From Microcaldota archaeon (GTDB lineage: Archaea; Micrarchaeota; Micrarchaeia; Anstonellales; Bilamarchaeaceae), in contig JAFGCC010000025.1 of the NCBI GenBank assembly GCA_016932815.1, forward strand, positions 71,133 to 126,735: a stretch of 55,603 bases of DNA. Reading direction: 5' to 3'. A program made the translations under genes and the position numbers. Shown here piece by piece: positions 33,860 through 43,664 of this stretch. The first letter of the stretch is position 1. Every line of letters begins with the position of its first letter. The notes under the pieces were generated by a model. The model ran no database searches, was not told the DNA's origin, and was given only the letters and a program-made list of their open reading frames with translations.

Positions 33860-35008
33860 ATGGCTTTGAATCCGGGCAACGGCAATGGGAAGGGTGCAGG
33901 GATAATCGGGCGTGCGAAAGCCGCCATATCCAGCCTGCTCCAGAACCGCGACATCACCTACGGTTACTCCTGCACGAGAGTGAAGGCACGCAAGGCCCTC
34001 ATACTGCGCAAGCAGTTCTTTGAAGACCTCCTAAACCAGAGGACTCTTGATGGGATGACCGGGATGCTTGAGCGCACTTATTACAAGGAAACCATATCCA
34101 GGCTCTCTTCAAGGTACTCCGGCTCGGAGCTCCTGGAGATGGCGGCGGAAGTGCACTACAAGGAAGTGGTGAACAAGGTCCGCAGCTTTTCGCCCGAAGA
34201 TGCACGGCCAGTCCTGGACATGCTAATGCGCAAGTGGGACATCCTGAATTTGCGCACGATAATCTCCTCTAAGCGCTCCAAGAAGAGCTGGGAGGAGATA
34301 ATGCCCTACCTGGTTAGTGCAGGCGAACTAAAGCCCGCGCTCCTGCGCAAGCTGGTTGAAGCCGAGCCCGAAAAAGTATATGGGCTAATAAAATCAACCT
34401 CACTCGGAAGGGCACTTGTTGCGCAGGCCTCAAGCGCAGGCGGAAGGGATTTCGCCCAGATGCTCTCAAAGGCGCAGGGCGATTCCGCGGTATTGAATGA
34501 GCTAAAGGCGCTCCTGGATGCGAGCTATTATAATTACCTGGAAGGGGGAATCGTTTCCTCCGATGAGGATGCGCCCGTAATCCGCTTGCTCGTTTCAAGG
34601 GAAATAGATTTGCGCAACGTAATGAACGTCCTGAGGCTAAAGCGCAACGGGGCGTCCAAGTTCTCCGATGTTGAGCCGTATCTTATACGCGGCGGAAAGC
34701 TGGAGAAGGCACTCGTGCAGAAGCTGCTGGATTCCAAGGGCAACGCGGATGCGGTGAAAATCATGCGCCCGCTATTCCGGCTTGAAGAGGGGGAATACCC
34801 CTCGCTATCGGCCTTGGAGGCGGCGCTTGAATCAAGCCTTGCAAAAGAGCGCGTGAGGCTCTTTTATAGGAACCCGATTTCGCTTTCCACGCTCGTTGGC
34901 TTCCTGATGATAAAAGAGGAGGAGATGAACAACCTCCGCAAGATTGTAAGGGGAAGGGACTACAACCTGCCCCCCGAAGAGATAAGGCCGATGCTGGTCT
35001 ATTACTGA
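33860..35008 (+). CDS. atpC: A-type ATP synthase subunit C (central stalk adaptor)
   Basis: 382-residue helical protein homologous to V-ATPase subunit d, connecting the rotor ring to D/F. Internal three-fold repeat of helical bundles with MRKWDILNLRTIISSKR, LLVSREIDLRNVMNVLRLKR and FLMIKEEEMNNLRKIVRGRDY, which is the family pattern. The ATG at 33860 is 8 nt after the atpE stop, with AGGTGA upstream. About 25 residues of Gly/Asn-rich N-terminus precede the family's usual start. Confidence 0.95.
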   Translation: MALNPGNGNGKGAGIIGRAKAAISSLLQNRDITYGYSCTRVKARKALILRKQFFEDLLNQRTLDGMTGMLERTYYKETISRLSSRYSGSELLEMAAEVHYKEVVNKVRSFSPEDARPVLDMLMRKWDILNLRTIISSKRSKKSWEEIMPYLVSAGELKPALLRKLVEAEPEKVYGLIKSTSLGRALVAQASSAGGRDFAQMLSKAQGDSAVLNELKALLDASYYNYLEGGIVSSDEDAPVIRLLVSREIDLRNVMNVLRLKRNGASKFSDVEPYLIRGGKLEKALVQKLLDSKGNADAVKIMRPLFRLEEGEYPSLSALEAALESSLAKERVRLFYRNPISLSTLVGFLMIKEEEMNNLRKIVRGRDYNLPPEEIRPMLVYY

Positions 35009-35016
35009 GGTGCAAC

Positions 35017-35340
35017 ATGTCTGAGAGAATTGCGGTAATCGGGGATGCGGCTCTTGCGGCAGGCTTCAGGCTTGCGGGGCTGCGCCACGTTTTCGTAACC
35101 GAAAAAGGCGCGGAGTTTGAGGAGAAGCTAAAGAGCGCAATCTCCGACCCGGAGTTCGGCATAGTAATAGTAAATGAGTCCTACCTCCCGGGGATTGACT
35201 GGAGGCTTAAAAAGAAAATTGACAATCTCGCCCACCCCGTCGTAATCGGCGTTGCCGACATCGCGGGCAGGCAGGAAGAGGGAGAAGACATAAACGAGCT
35301 CATAAAGAGGGCTCTTGGATTTGACGTTTCGAAAAAATAA
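35017..35340 (+). CDS. atpF: A-type ATP synthase subunit F
   Basis: 107-residue Rossmann-like central stalk protein (RIAVIGDAALAAGFRLAGLR; FGIVIVNESYLPGID). Binds subunit D and regulates the rotor. Eight nt after atpC. Ends in a Lys-rich tail. Confidence 0.94.
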   Translation: MSERIAVIGDAALAAGFRLAGLRHVFVTEKGAEFEEKLKSAISDPEFGIVIVNESYLPGIDWRLKKKIDNLAHPVVIGVADIAGRQEEGEDINELIKRALGFDVSKK

Positions 35341-35351
35341 TGGTGGTATGA

Positions 35352-37103
35352 ATGGCTAAGACGGGAACGCTTGTGCGCATCACTGGTCCGGTGGTAGTTG
35401 CGAAGGACCTTGGGCATGCGAAGCTATACGACGTAGTAAGGGTTGGCGAGGAAAAACTCGTCGGGGAAATCATCAAGATCGTGGGCAACGAGTTCGTTAT
35501 CCAGGTCTATGAGGACACTGCGGGCATCCGCCCCGGAGAGCCGGTAATCTCTACCGGCGAGCCTTTATCTGTGGAGCTCGGGCCGGGCATACTCCGTTCG
35601 TTCTACGACGGAATCCAGCGCCCCCTAGAAAAAATAGAGGAAGCCGCAGGCGCGTTTATTACCCGCGGCATAAACGTGGCGCCCCTAGACCACAAGAAGA
35701 AGTGGGAGTTCAAGGCGCTAAAGAAGAAAGGGGAGTCCGTTGAAGTTGGCGACATCCTGGGAGAAGTCCAGGAAACCGACGTAATCACCCACAGGATTCT
35801 CGCAAACGATTCCGGGAAGCTAACCGACATCCGCTCAGGCAAATTTACCCTGGACGACCCGATTGGGGAGATAGACACCCGCAAGGGAAAAGTCCCGGCA
35901 TACATGTACCACCGCTGGGTAGTCCGCAAGCCCCGCCCATACCGCGAGAAGTTCCCGCCAATCGTCCCGCTTTCCACAGGCATGCGCCTGGTGGATACCT
36001 TTGCGCCAATTGCAAAAGGAGGGACCGCCTGCATCCCCGGCCCGTTCGGTTCGGGAAAGACGGTCACCCAGCAGTCCCTGGCAAAGTGGTCGGACGCTGA
36101 AATCGTAGTCTACATTGGCTGCGGAGAGCGCGGAAACGAGATGACCGAAGTGCTAAACGAGTTCCCGAAAATCCTTGACCCGAAATCGGGCAAGCCCCTG
36201 ATGGAACGTACGGTGCTGATTGCAAACACCTCAAACATGCCCGTAGCAGCCCGCGAGGCTTCAATCTACACGGGGATTACCCTCGCAGAATACTACCGTG
36301 ACATGGGCTACGGGGTTTCGCTGATGGCGGATTCCACTTCCCGCTGGGCAGAGGCCCTCCGTGAAATTTCGGGAAGGCTTGAGGAGATGCCCGGAGAAGA
36401 AGGTTACCCCGCATACCTGGCTCGCAAGCTAGCAGAGTTCTACGAGCGCGCAGGAAGGGTAAAAACCCTCGGCTCCCCCGACCGCGAAGGAAGCGTAACC
36501 GTAATCGGTGCGGTTTCCCCGCCAGGAGGGGACATTTCCGAGCCGGTTTCGCAGAACACCCTGCGCGTAACCAAGGTATTCCTCGCACTGGACGCTTCGC
36601 TTGCGCACAGGAGGCACTTCCCCGCAATCCACTGGCTAAAGAGCTATTCGCTATATACGGATACCCTTGACCCGTGGTATGAGGAGAACATAGGCTCCGA
36701 CTGGCCGACTCTCCGCAACGAAGCAATGGCGCTCCTCCAGAAGGAAGCCGAGCTGCAGGAAATCGTCCAGCTCGTAGGGCCTGATGCGCTCCCCGAAAAA
36801 GAGCAGGCAATCCTGCTCATTGCGAAGATGATTCGCGAAGACTACCTCCAGCAGTCCGCGTTCCACGAAATAGATGCGTTTGCCTCGATGAAAAAGCAGT
36901 ACCTGATGCTGCGCAACATCATGAGGTTCTATGAACGCGCAATCGGCGCGGTGGACTTGGGAATCCAGCTAAAGACAATATCCGGAGTAAAAGTCCGCGA
37001 AAAAGTGGGCCGCATGAAGGAAATCCCGGAAGAGCGGCTCAATGACGTTGAGGCAATCTACAAGGAGATAGACAGGGAATTTGATTCCCTGCGGAAGGAG
37101 TAG
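35352..37103 (+). CDS. atpA: A-type ATP synthase catalytic subunit A
   Basis: 583 residues, the nucleotide-hydrolysing/synthesising subunit. P-loop [14 protein letters not shown], Walker B region with [29 protein letters not shown], and the A-specific non-homologous insert (about residues 110-190). No intein, although vma-1/atpA is a frequent intein site in archaea. Normal length. Confidence 0.98.
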   Translation: MAKTGTLVRITGPVVVAKDLGHAKLYDVVRVGEEKLVGEIIKIVGNEFVIQVYEDTAGIRPGEPVISTGEPLSVELGPGILRSFYDGIQRPLEKIEEAAGAFITRGINVAPLDHKKKWEFKALKKKGESVEVGDILGEVQETDVITHRILANDSGKLTDIRSGKFTLDDPIGEIDTRKGKVPAYMYHRWVVRKPRPYREKFPPIVPLSTGMRLVDTFAPIAKGGTACIPGPFGSGKTVTQQSLAKWSDAEIVVYIGCGERGNEMTEVLNEFPKILDPKSGKPLMERTVLIANTSNMPVAAREASIYTGITLAEYYRDMGYGVSLMADSTSRWAEALREISGRLEEMPGEEGYPAYLARKLAEFYERAGRVKTLGSPDREGSVTVIGAVSPPGGDISEPVSQNTLRVTKVFLALDASLAHRRHFPAIHWLKSYSLYTDTLDPWYEENIGSDWPTLRNEAMALLQKEAELQEIVQLVGPDALPEKEQAILLIAKMIREDYLQQSAFHEIDAFASMKKQYLMLRNIMRFYERAIGAVDLGIQLKTISGVKVREKVGRMKEIPEERLNDVEAIYKEIDREFDSLRKE

Positions 37104-37111
37104 GTGATATT

Positions 37112-38620
37112 ATGAAGGAATACAAGACAGTTTCACAGATTGCGGGGCCGCTCGTTTTCGTTGAAAACGTTTCCGGAGTCGGCTACAACGAGCTAGTAGA
37201 GGTCACCCTCCCCAACGGGAACAAGCAGAAGGGCCAGGTGCTCGATGTAACCGACACGCACGCGGTCGTGCAGATTTTCGGTTCCACTTCCGGCTTGAAT
37301 ACCACCCAGACTTCGGTAAAGTTCCTGGGGGAGACCATGAAGCTAGGAGTCAGCACCGAAATGCTAGGACGCATATTCTCCGGGCTCGGTGAGCCCAAGG
37401 ACAACGCGCCCAAGCCCGTTGCGGAGAAATACCTGGATATTTCCGGTGCCGCAATCAACCCCTACTCCCGCGCAGAGCCGCGTGATTTCATCCAGACCGG
37501 GGTTTCCACAATTGACTGCATGAACACCCTCGTTCGTGGCCAGAAGCTGCCGATTTTCTCGGCATCAGGCCTTCCCCACAACCAGCTCGCAGTCCAGATT
37601 GCGAGGCAGTCCAAAACCAAGGACCAGAAAGAGGAATTCGCAGTCGTTTTCGCGGCAGTGGGAATTACGCACGAAGAAGCGTCGTTCTTTATGCGCGACT
37701 TTGAGAAGACCGGGGCGCTTGAGCGTGCGGTCTTGTTCCTCAACCTCGCAGACGACCCTTCGGTAGAGCGCATCATTACCCCCCGCCTTGCACTTACCAC
37801 GGCGGAATACCTTGCCTTCGAGAAGGACATGCACGTTCTTGTAATCATTACGGACATGACCAACTACTGCGAAGCGCTGCGTGAAATCGCATCTGCCAGG
37901 CAGGAAGTGCCCGGAAGGAGGGGCTACCCAGGTTACATGTACACCGACCTCTCCACAATATATGAGCGCGCGGGAAGGATTAAGGGCAGAAAGGGAACGG
38001 TTACCCAGTTCCCAATCCTCACTATGCCCGGTGACGACATCACCCACCCGATTCCCGACCTTACCGGTTACATTACAGAAGGGCAGATTGTGCTCTCGCG
38101 TGACTTGCACCGCAAGAACGTCGCACCTCCTGTGGACCCGCTGCCTTCGCTATCCAGGCTAATGAACCTTGGTATCGGAGACGGGCGTACCCGTGAAGAC
38201 CACAGGGGCATTGCAGACCAGCTTTACGCTGCATACGCAAACGGGCGTGATTTGAGGAGCCTGAGCGCAGTCGTAGGTGAGGAATCCCTTACCGACACCG
38301 ACAGGAAGTACCTCCGCTTTGCAGACGACTTTGAAAAGCGCTTCATCATGCAGGGCTCAAACGAGGACCGCACAATAGAGCAGACGCTCTCCCTCGGATG
38401 GGAACTCCTCGGTTCGCTGCCTACCGAAGAGCTCAAGCGTGTAAAGGTTGAGTACATCAAGAAGTACGGCGCAGGCTCAAAGGGCTCTTCGGAAGCTCCC
38501 GCGGAGAAGAAAGCCGCACAGGAAGGCCCTTCCCCAACGAATCCGGAGAAGGCCGCCCCCAAGGCGCCTTTGAAGGCGAAGAAGGCACCCTCCAAGGGGA
38601 AGCGGAAATCCCGCAAGTAA
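37112..38620 (+). CDS. atpB: A-type ATP synthase subunit B with basic C-terminal tail
   Basis: Non-catalytic nucleotide-binding subunit, 502 residues. As expected, the P-loop is degenerate ([18 protein letters not shown]). Family end is around [19 protein letters not shown]. Beyond it there is an unusual tail of about 40 residues rich in Lys, Ala, Pro and Ser ([18 protein letters not shown] at the end), not part of the enzyme core. It begins 8 nt after atpA. Confidence 0.97.
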   Translation: MKEYKTVSQIAGPLVFVENVSGVGYNELVEVTLPNGNKQKGQVLDVTDTHAVVQIFGSTSGLNTTQTSVKFLGETMKLGVSTEMLGRIFSGLGEPKDNAPKPVAEKYLDISGAAINPYSRAEPRDFIQTGVSTIDCMNTLVRGQKLPIFSASGLPHNQLAVQIARQSKTKDQKEEFAVVFAAVGITHEEASFFMRDFEKTGALERAVLFLNLADDPSVERIITPRLALTTAEYLAFEKDMHVLVIITDMTNYCEALREIASARQEVPGRRGYPGYMYTDLSTIYERAGRIKGRKGTVTQFPILTMPGDDITHPIPDLTGYITEGQIVLSRDLHRKNVAPPVDPLPSLSRLMNLGIGDGRTREDHRGIADQLYAAYANGRDLRSLSAVVGEESLTDTDRKYLRFADDFEKRFIMQGSNEDRTIEQTLSLGWELLGSLPTEELKRVKVEYIKKYGAGSKGSSEAPAEKKAAQEGPSPTNPEKAAPKAPLKAKKAPSKGKRKSRK

Positions 38621-38643
38621 ATATTTAGCGAGGGCAGGTAAAA

Positions 38644-39294
38644 ATGGCCGAGAAAGCAAACCCAACCAGGATGGAACTGCTAAAAATCAAGTCCAGGATC
38701 AAGCTTGCAAAGAACGGCCACAACCTGCTCAAGCAGAAGCGGGACGCGTTGATTATGGAGTTCTTCAAGATATTGAAGAAGGCAAAGGATTTGCGCGGCG
38801 AGCTCAATTCAAAAATGGGCTCTGCCTACAAGTCCCTCTCCATAGCCCACGCCTACCACACGACTTTTGAGCTGGAATCGATTGCAACCGGGCTTGAGCA
38901 GGACATGGGGCTGAATGTAAAATCCCGCAATGTGATGGGGGTGCGCATACCCGAAATTACCGCCTCGCTTGATGAGCGGGAGTTTGGGAGCGGTTATTCC
39001 CTGATGGGGACCAGCGCGAAAATAGATGATGTGGTTGAGGATTTCGGGGCGGTTTTGCGCCTCGTTGTAACCCTGGCTGAAACCGAGACCGCAATCCGCA
39101 GGCTGATAAAGGAAATCGAGAAGACCAAGAGGAGGGTGAACGCCCTCGAATTCGTGGTTCTTCCCCGCCTGGAGCATGAGCGCGAGGACATCATCTTCCG
39201 CCTAGAAGAGATGGAGAGGGACTCGTTTGTATCCCTTAAGGTCATAAAGCGCAGGCTTGAGCAGGAAGCCGCGCAGAAGAAGGGGGCATCCTAA
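38644..39294 (+). CDS. atpD: A-type ATP synthase subunit D (central shaft)
   Basis: 216-residue antiparallel coiled coil forming the rotor shaft inside the A3B3 head. N-terminus NPTRMELLKIKSRIKLAKNG and C-terminus ALEFVVLPRLEHEREDIIFR are the two conserved shaft strands. The stop is one base before the GTG of the PUA protein, indicating that gene joined the operon's transcript. Confidence 0.97.
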   Translation: MAEKANPTRMELLKIKSRIKLAKNGHNLLKQKRDALIMEFFKILKKAKDLRGELNSKMGSAYKSLSIAHAYHTTFELESIATGLEQDMGLNVKSRNVMGVRIPEITASLDEREFGSGYSLMGTSAKIDDVVEDFGAVLRLVVTLAETETAIRRLIKEIEKTKRRVNALEFVVLPRLEHEREDIIFRLEEMERDSFVSLKVIKRRLEQEAAQKKGAS

Positions 39295-39295
39295 A

Positions 39296-39775
39296 GTGCC
39301 CAGGCGCACTCTTTCCAAGAGGGACATAAAGGAACTGCTTCCCCTAATTTCTTCCTTAATTGAGGTTTCGCCCAAGCAGAAAGTTGAAATCATAGAAGAT
39401 GGGAAATACAGCATAATGTACGTGGACGATGAGGCGCTTCTCTTCGAATTTGAGGGGAGATGGCTCCCTCTTTTGCGCTGTGTGCTCTCAGGCAGGATTA
39501 AGGTTGCGTATCCCAAGGTTACCGTGGACATGGGCGCAATACGCTTCGTTGCAAACGGCGCGGACATCATGCGCCCCGGAATCGTTTTAGTTGAAGACGG
39601 GATTTCCCCCGGCTCTCCGGTTTTGATTGTGGATGAAAAACACGGCAAAACCCTCGCAATTGGGGTTTCCACCCTTTCTTCAGAAGATTTGCGCGCTGCA
39701 ACCGGGGGCAAAGTGGTAAAGAACGCGCACGCTGCCGGGGACGAACTCTGGGAATTAACCAAATCCCGGGATTGA
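39296..39775 (+). CDS. PUA-domain RNA-binding protein (MCT-1/Tma20-like)
   Basis: 159 residues from a GTG start directly after atpD. The N-terminal half is the pre-PUA domain (LSKRDIKELLPLI, YSIMYVDDEALLFEFEGRWL) and the C-terminal half is a PUA domain (VTVDMGAIRFVANGADIMRP, GDELWEL). Eukaryotic relatives MCT-1 and ligatin/eIF2D act in ribosome recycling and re-initiation; archaeal ones are largely uncharacterised. A start at 39257 inside atpD is in frame but would need a 38-nt overlap. Confidence 0.88.
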   Translation: MPRRTLSKRDIKELLPLISSLIEVSPKQKVEIIEDGKYSIMYVDDEALLFEFEGRWLPLLRCVLSGRIKVAYPKVTVDMGAIRFVANGADIMRPGIVLVEDGISPGSPVLIVDEKHGKTLAIGVSTLSSEDLRAATGGKVVKNAHAAGDELWELTKSRD

Positions 39776-39854
39776 GTGCTCTTTTCCCCGGCTTTGCGGA
39801 AACACCTCCCTGCCCGTCCCCGCATCCGCCGTTTCCTTCCTCCGGATTCCCATC

Positions 39855-40295
39855 CTAGGTTGCCGCCATCTTCCGTATCAATTCCGAAACCCAGTGCTCC
39901 AAAAACAATTCCTTCTTTTTCTCCTTTGCAAGCGCATCCTTTATCCCCAGCCACTTGAATCCTTCAAATTCCCCCGAAGGTTTTGCCTGCATCCTCTTTG
40001 CGCTGATTTCAAAAACCAACAGGGGAATCCATTTTTTGTACTTCCTGCTTCCCGCATTGTATCCCCCCTCAAAAATTACCTCATGGACCTGCGCGTCTAT
40101 TCCCGCCTGCTCGGAGAATGCCTCCTTGATTTTGGCAACCGCATCCTCCCTTCCATTTATTTTTACATTCGGAAGGAGGAGCCTCTTCCTCCCGAACCTC
40201 TCTTTGCCCACTAAAAAGAGCACTCTCCCTCCATCTTGCAGCATCCCGCAGGCGAACGCCTTCGGATAGGTAATGAGCTTCCTCCTTCTTCCCAT
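39855..40295 (-). CDS. NUDIX-fold protein with degenerate Nudix box
   Basis: 146 residues. Overall pattern is that of a NUDIX hydrolase: AFACGMLQDGGRVLFLVGKE, then a Nudix-box region INGREDAVAKIKEAFSEQAG, then WIPLLVFEIS and EFEGFKWLGIKDAL. The box lacks parts of GX5EX7REUXEEXGU: one Glu of the EE pair is Ser, and there seems to be one extra residue before the Gly. It may be inactive or act on an unusual nucleotide. AGGAG lies 4 nt before the ATG. Convergent with the PUA gene. Confidence 0.75.
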   Translation of the reverse strand: MGRRRKLITYPKAFACGMLQDGGRVLFLVGKERFGRKRLLLPNVKINGREDAVAKIKEAFSEQAGIDAQVHEVIFEGGYNAGSRKYKKWIPLLVFEISAKRMQAKPSGEFEGFKWLGIKDALAKEKKKELFLEHWVSELIRKMAAT

Positions 40296-40523
40296 GCTTC
40301 TCCTCTCTATCCAAACCTTTCCCGCTTTTGCTTTTAAATGTGCCCCTGGACCTGCCCGCACCCTGGGCCCCCCACATTAAACCTGCCCTTGGCACCCTGC
40401 CGGCATCGCATGCCCAAGCCTCCCGGTGCCCGCCCTCCTCCTTGTGGACAGGGCTTTTTGCCCCACACTAACCCACCAAAAGCCTTAAATTGGAGAACCG
40501 CGCAAATACCCCCGTGTGGTATT

Positions 40524-42095
40524 ATGGCAGCTAATCCCAAAATGAGGAATTTTGCGCGTTCGCTTGAAGGCGAACTCAACCAGAGAGGATTCAAGACGGT
40601 AAACGCCAAGAGGGTAAACCAGCGCCTCATGCAGGAAGGCCTGCTCAAGAAGGGAGGCTCCTGCGGGCTTGTTAGCGGAAAGGAAAAAATCCTCAACCGT
40701 GGAATCGGCTCGAAGCGCTCAGGCTTCAACGTGTTCGTGAAAGAGGAAGACAATCGGGTTCTAGTCTATTACATGAACCCCGATACGGGCCCCGATGCGC
40801 CCATGCTCAGGAGGAACGAGAAAGGAAAGATGCCTGCGGGGCAGAACTACAACATACTAAAAACTTACAAGGGCATCCAGAACCCCGCCGCCTACGCCGA
40901 AAAAGTGGCAAAAGACATTGCCCATTATGCAAGCCTCAAGCCGGATACCGAATACAGGATGGAATCGCATCTTCACTCAGGCTGGATGTTTGGAGGCTAC
41001 ATCGGGGGAAGCAAGCAGATAAAAGACGATGGGATGTCCAACATAATGCATGTGCTGCGCGTAATGGCGCACACCAACCGCGACGTGGTTGCACTCACTT
41101 CCCACAATGCCTTCAACGAGAGGCAGTTTAGGGCGATGGAGATTATAGCCCAAGAAATGGGAATGGTGATGGTCCCTTCTGTGGAGCTTACAATCCCCGG
41201 AAGGACCCCAAACGGCCCGCACGTGTGCTGTTACCTTGCGGATGCGGGAGTAGCAATGAATGAATTCAATCTCATCGCGCTAAAGGGCAGGGAGGACTAC
41301 GCAATGCCTCCCTTCAACGACGTGGGGCAGTTCCCGGAGATTGTCCAGAAGCTCTTTGCCCAGATGGTAAAGGGCACAAGGGAGCTCTTCATGTCCGTTG
41401 CGCACCCGTTTAACTTCTATACTGCCGAGCGCAACTTGTATGAAGTTGGCGCCCTAAGCTCAATTGAGTGCGGCCCCTATTCCTTTGTGGAAGTGATGCA
41501 GCTTATGCACTACTTCCAGGGCGTTGAAGGCTGGAACTTCGGGATGAGCGACAAGGATACGATTCCCAACCTGGATAACCGGAGCCTGCAGGAGTGCGTG
41601 CACGATATTTGCGCAACGCACCTGCCCCCGGGAACCAAGCGCACCCCGAACTCGATTGCGTACGCGTTTGCCCTGCAGATGCAGTTTGACGGGACAGTCC
41701 ACAATACCTTCACGGGCACCGATGACCACTACACCCCGGACATGAACTACCGCTCAAACGGGCTCCCTCAGGTGCGCGGGCACACAGAAATCGAGATGGC
41801 AAGGGTTTATGCGAAGATGGCAGACCGCAAGCCCACTTCACAGGAACTAATAAGCTGGCTGCTCTCAAACCAGATTCTCACAACCGGGTTTGTGTATCTT
41901 GAGCATGAGGATGGCTACCTGCGCGTGCCAAAGGGGAGGAAGAGCTACAACAAGGCCACATCCGCTGCCGCAAAGAAGATGCACGCAGCAGGCCAGAAGC
42001 TCTACCAGAAGGCGGTTATCCGTGATTTGGCAACTTTCAAGATTAGCCCAAGCGAGATGGTGAACCTCGCGCACAGTTTCGGAATAGGGGATTAG
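40524..42095 (+). CDS. PHP-domain metal-dependent phosphoesterase-like protein
   Basis: 523 residues. Residues about 150-400 form a PHP domain: metal ligands in MESHLHSGWMFG, LTSHNAF, PSVELTI, VAHPFN and GTDDHYTPDM. The N-terminal 140 residues and the C-terminal 120 are Lys-rich and have no assigned domain; the first 50 look like an HTH-like or arrest-peptide-like basic helix pair. PHP proteins include histidinol-phosphatase, DNA polymerase proofreaders and nucleotide phosphoesterases; long flanks and site spacing fit none of them closely. TATA-like CCTTAAATTGG lies about 36 nt upstream. Confidence 0.82.
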   Translation: MAANPKMRNFARSLEGELNQRGFKTVNAKRVNQRLMQEGLLKKGGSCGLVSGKEKILNRGIGSKRSGFNVFVKEEDNRVLVYYMNPDTGPDAPMLRRNEKGKMPAGQNYNILKTYKGIQNPAAYAEKVAKDIAHYASLKPDTEYRMESHLHSGWMFGGYIGGSKQIKDDGMSNIMHVLRVMAHTNRDVVALTSHNAFNERQFRAMEIIAQEMGMVMVPSVELTIPGRTPNGPHVCCYLADAGVAMNEFNLIALKGREDYAMPPFNDVGQFPEIVQKLFAQMVKGTRELFMSVAHPFNFYTAERNLYEVGALSSIECGPYSFVEVMQLMHYFQGVEGWNFGMSDKDTIPNLDNRSLQECVHDICATHLPPGTKRTPNSIAYAFALQMQFDGTVHNTFTGTDDHYTPDMNYRSNGLPQVRGHTEIEMARVYAKMADRKPTSQELISWLLSNQILTTGFVYLEHEDGYLRVPKGRKSYNKATSAAAKKMHAAGQKLYQKAVIRDLATFKISPSEMVNLAHSFGIGD

Positions 42096-42122
42096 CCCTA
42101 TTTGCGGATTAGGAAGGGAAAA

Positions 42123-42142
42123 TCCCCTTTGCATTAAGGGGA
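42123..42142 (+). terminator. Hairpin after the PHP gene
   Basis: TCCCCTT, loop TGCATT, AAGGGGA, followed by a pyrimidine-rich stretch ending in six T. It overlaps the last codons of convergent thiI. Confidence 0.4.
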
Positions 42143-43345
42143 ACCCTTCTTTTCCCCTTTTTTGATTTCTTCTATGTTTTCTTTAATTAGCTTTGGGATT
42201 TCCATCTTTTCATAGTATTCTTCCACCGTTCCCCTGCGTGCTTTTGTTACCGGGCTTTTTACCGAAACCAGCGAGCAGCAGTCGGTGTATTCCTTTATGG
42301 ATTCTTCGTATGTTCCAATCTTTTCTGCGATTTCGACTATCTCCATCTTGTCCATTGAGATTAGGGGCCTAAATACCGGGATTTCGAGCCCGCTTTGTGC
42401 GCAGCCTATATTCTCCAATGTCTGGCTTGCAACCTGGCCTAGCGCGTCCCCGCTTACTACCCCCAGGTATCCGTATTCCTTTGCGATTTTCTCTGCCAGT
42501 TTGTAGAGGTACCTCCTAAATACGACCAGCTCGTACCTTCGCTCCACCTGCCCGCTTTGTGCGTAGAATCCCGCATAGGCAATTGCGAAGAGTTTTGCCT
42601 CCCTTTGCTGGAACCCGTTTAGGATTTCAATTAGCTTCCCGATTTTGCTTTTCTGGACCTTTTCCGCCCCTTTTTCTTCAAAGGGATGTATGTGCAGGAA
42701 GTCCACCTCGCAGCCCCTCTTCATCATCAATGCCGCCGCAACCGGGGAATCTATCCCCCCGCTCATTAGGCACAGGATTTTTCCCGCGCTCCCTACGGGC
42801 AGGCCCCCGAATCCTTTTTCCTTTTTGAAGAAAACGAGTGCCTTGCCCTTCATGATTTCTATGTGCGCGGTTATTTGCGGGTTCCCCAGGTCCACCTTGG
42901 ATTTGGTTTTTTCTCCTATCCTTGAGCCGATTTCCCCGCTTACCTCCATGGATTTTAGCGGGAACTCCTTGTCGCTCCTCTTTGTGCGCACGGCGAAGGT
43001 TTTTCCCTCAAATTCATGCAGGTTGCCCTTCACTTTTTCCCAGATTGCCCCGATTTCCGGCTCGCACTCTTGTGCAAAGGCGAACCACTCGATTCCGGGC
43101 ACCTTCCTCAAGGCGGAAGCTACCGCGTCCTCCTGGGAACCGTGGGTTGCGGGTTTCGCGTTTCCGGTTCCGCCTTCCCCTGCCCCTCTCGTATCCGCAA
43201 GCTCAACAAAAATCCTCTTCTGGAAGATTTTCGCACTCTCCGCACTGCCTCCGAGCGCCTTCCTCACGTTATTCAGGAGCCTCTCCTCAAAGGAGTGGCG
43301 GTTTTTGCCCTTTAGCCCTATTTCCCCGTAATGGATTAGTATCAT
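42134..43345 (-). CDS. thiI: tRNA 4-thiouridine synthetase ThiI
   Basis: 403 residues. An N-terminal ferredoxin-like plus THUMP region (HYGEIGLKGKNRHSFEERLL; ITAHIEIMKGKALVFFKKEK) binds tRNA; the PP-loop ATPase motif is CLMSGGIDSPVAAALMMKRG; a conserved Cys pair lies in TDCCSLVSVKSP. No rhodanese domain, as in most archaea, so sulfur comes from another carrier. A Gly/Ala-rich stretch (about residues 52-70) inserted before THUMP is unusual. A TATA box (43365-43380, minus) is centred 27 nt before the ATG, so the message is probably leaderless. Confidence 0.95.
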   Translation of the reverse strand: MILIHYGEIGLKGKNRHSFEERLLNNVRKALGGSAESAKIFQKRIFVELADTRGAGEGGTGNAKPATHGSQEDAVASALRKVPGIEWFAFAQECEPEIGAIWEKVKGNLHEFEGKTFAVRTKRSDKEFPLKSMEVSGEIGSRIGEKTKSKVDLGNPQITAHIEIMKGKALVFFKKEKGFGGLPVGSAGKILCLMSGGIDSPVAAALMMKRGCEVDFLHIHPFEEKGAEKVQKSKIGKLIEILNGFQQREAKLFAIAYAGFYAQSGQVERRYELVVFRRYLYKLAEKIAKEYGYLGVVSGDALGQVASQTLENIGCAQSGLEIPVFRPLISMDKMEIVEIAEKIGTYEESIKEYTDCCSLVSVKSPVTKARRGTVEEYYEKMEIPKLIKENIEEIKKGEKKGSP

Positions 43346-43389
43346 GGGTTATAAAATGCGGGGAGTTGTTTTTATTTGTGATGCACAAC

Positions 43390-43659
43390 TTATTTGCGCA
43401 TCCCCAGGAACTTCTCGTAGGCTTTGTGGTCCCCTATGAAGTAGAATGTCCGCTCCTTTGTTTCTTCATCCGATACGAAGCATACGCGGTATTGCCCGAT
43501 TTCATCAATAAAATACCGGACACCGTGCTTTGCGTGCCTAAAAGTATGCGTCGGAAAGCTTTCATATTTGCCAATCCTCCGCTTGAACCTCTTCCTAATT
43601 TCGCGGGGGAGTTCCCCAAAATATGCTCCCCATCCCTCATCAAATAGGAGGGAATACAT
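43390..43659 (-). CDS. RelE/ParE-family toxin
   Basis: 89-residue protein with the RelE fold pattern: short helices (LPREIRKRFKRRIGKYESFP), strands HGVRYFIDEIGQYRVCFVSD and the end FYFIGDHKAYEKFL. Relatives are ribosome-dependent mRNA interferases. It starts 5 nt after the upstream antitoxin gene ends, in antitoxin-first order. Complete length; the Arg and Lys/His residues of an active toxin appear to be present. Confidence 0.85.
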   Translation of the reverse strand: MYSLLFDEGWGAYFGELPREIRKRFKRRIGKYESFPTHTFRHAKHGVRYFIDEIGQYRVCFVSDEETKERTFYFIGDHKAYEKFLGMRK

Positions 43660-43664
43660 CCAAT

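Noticed and set aside
36277-36810. 177-residue minus-strand frame opposite atpA
   Set aside because: Mirror frame of a highly conserved gene with Arg/Ala/Ser bias; no independent signal.
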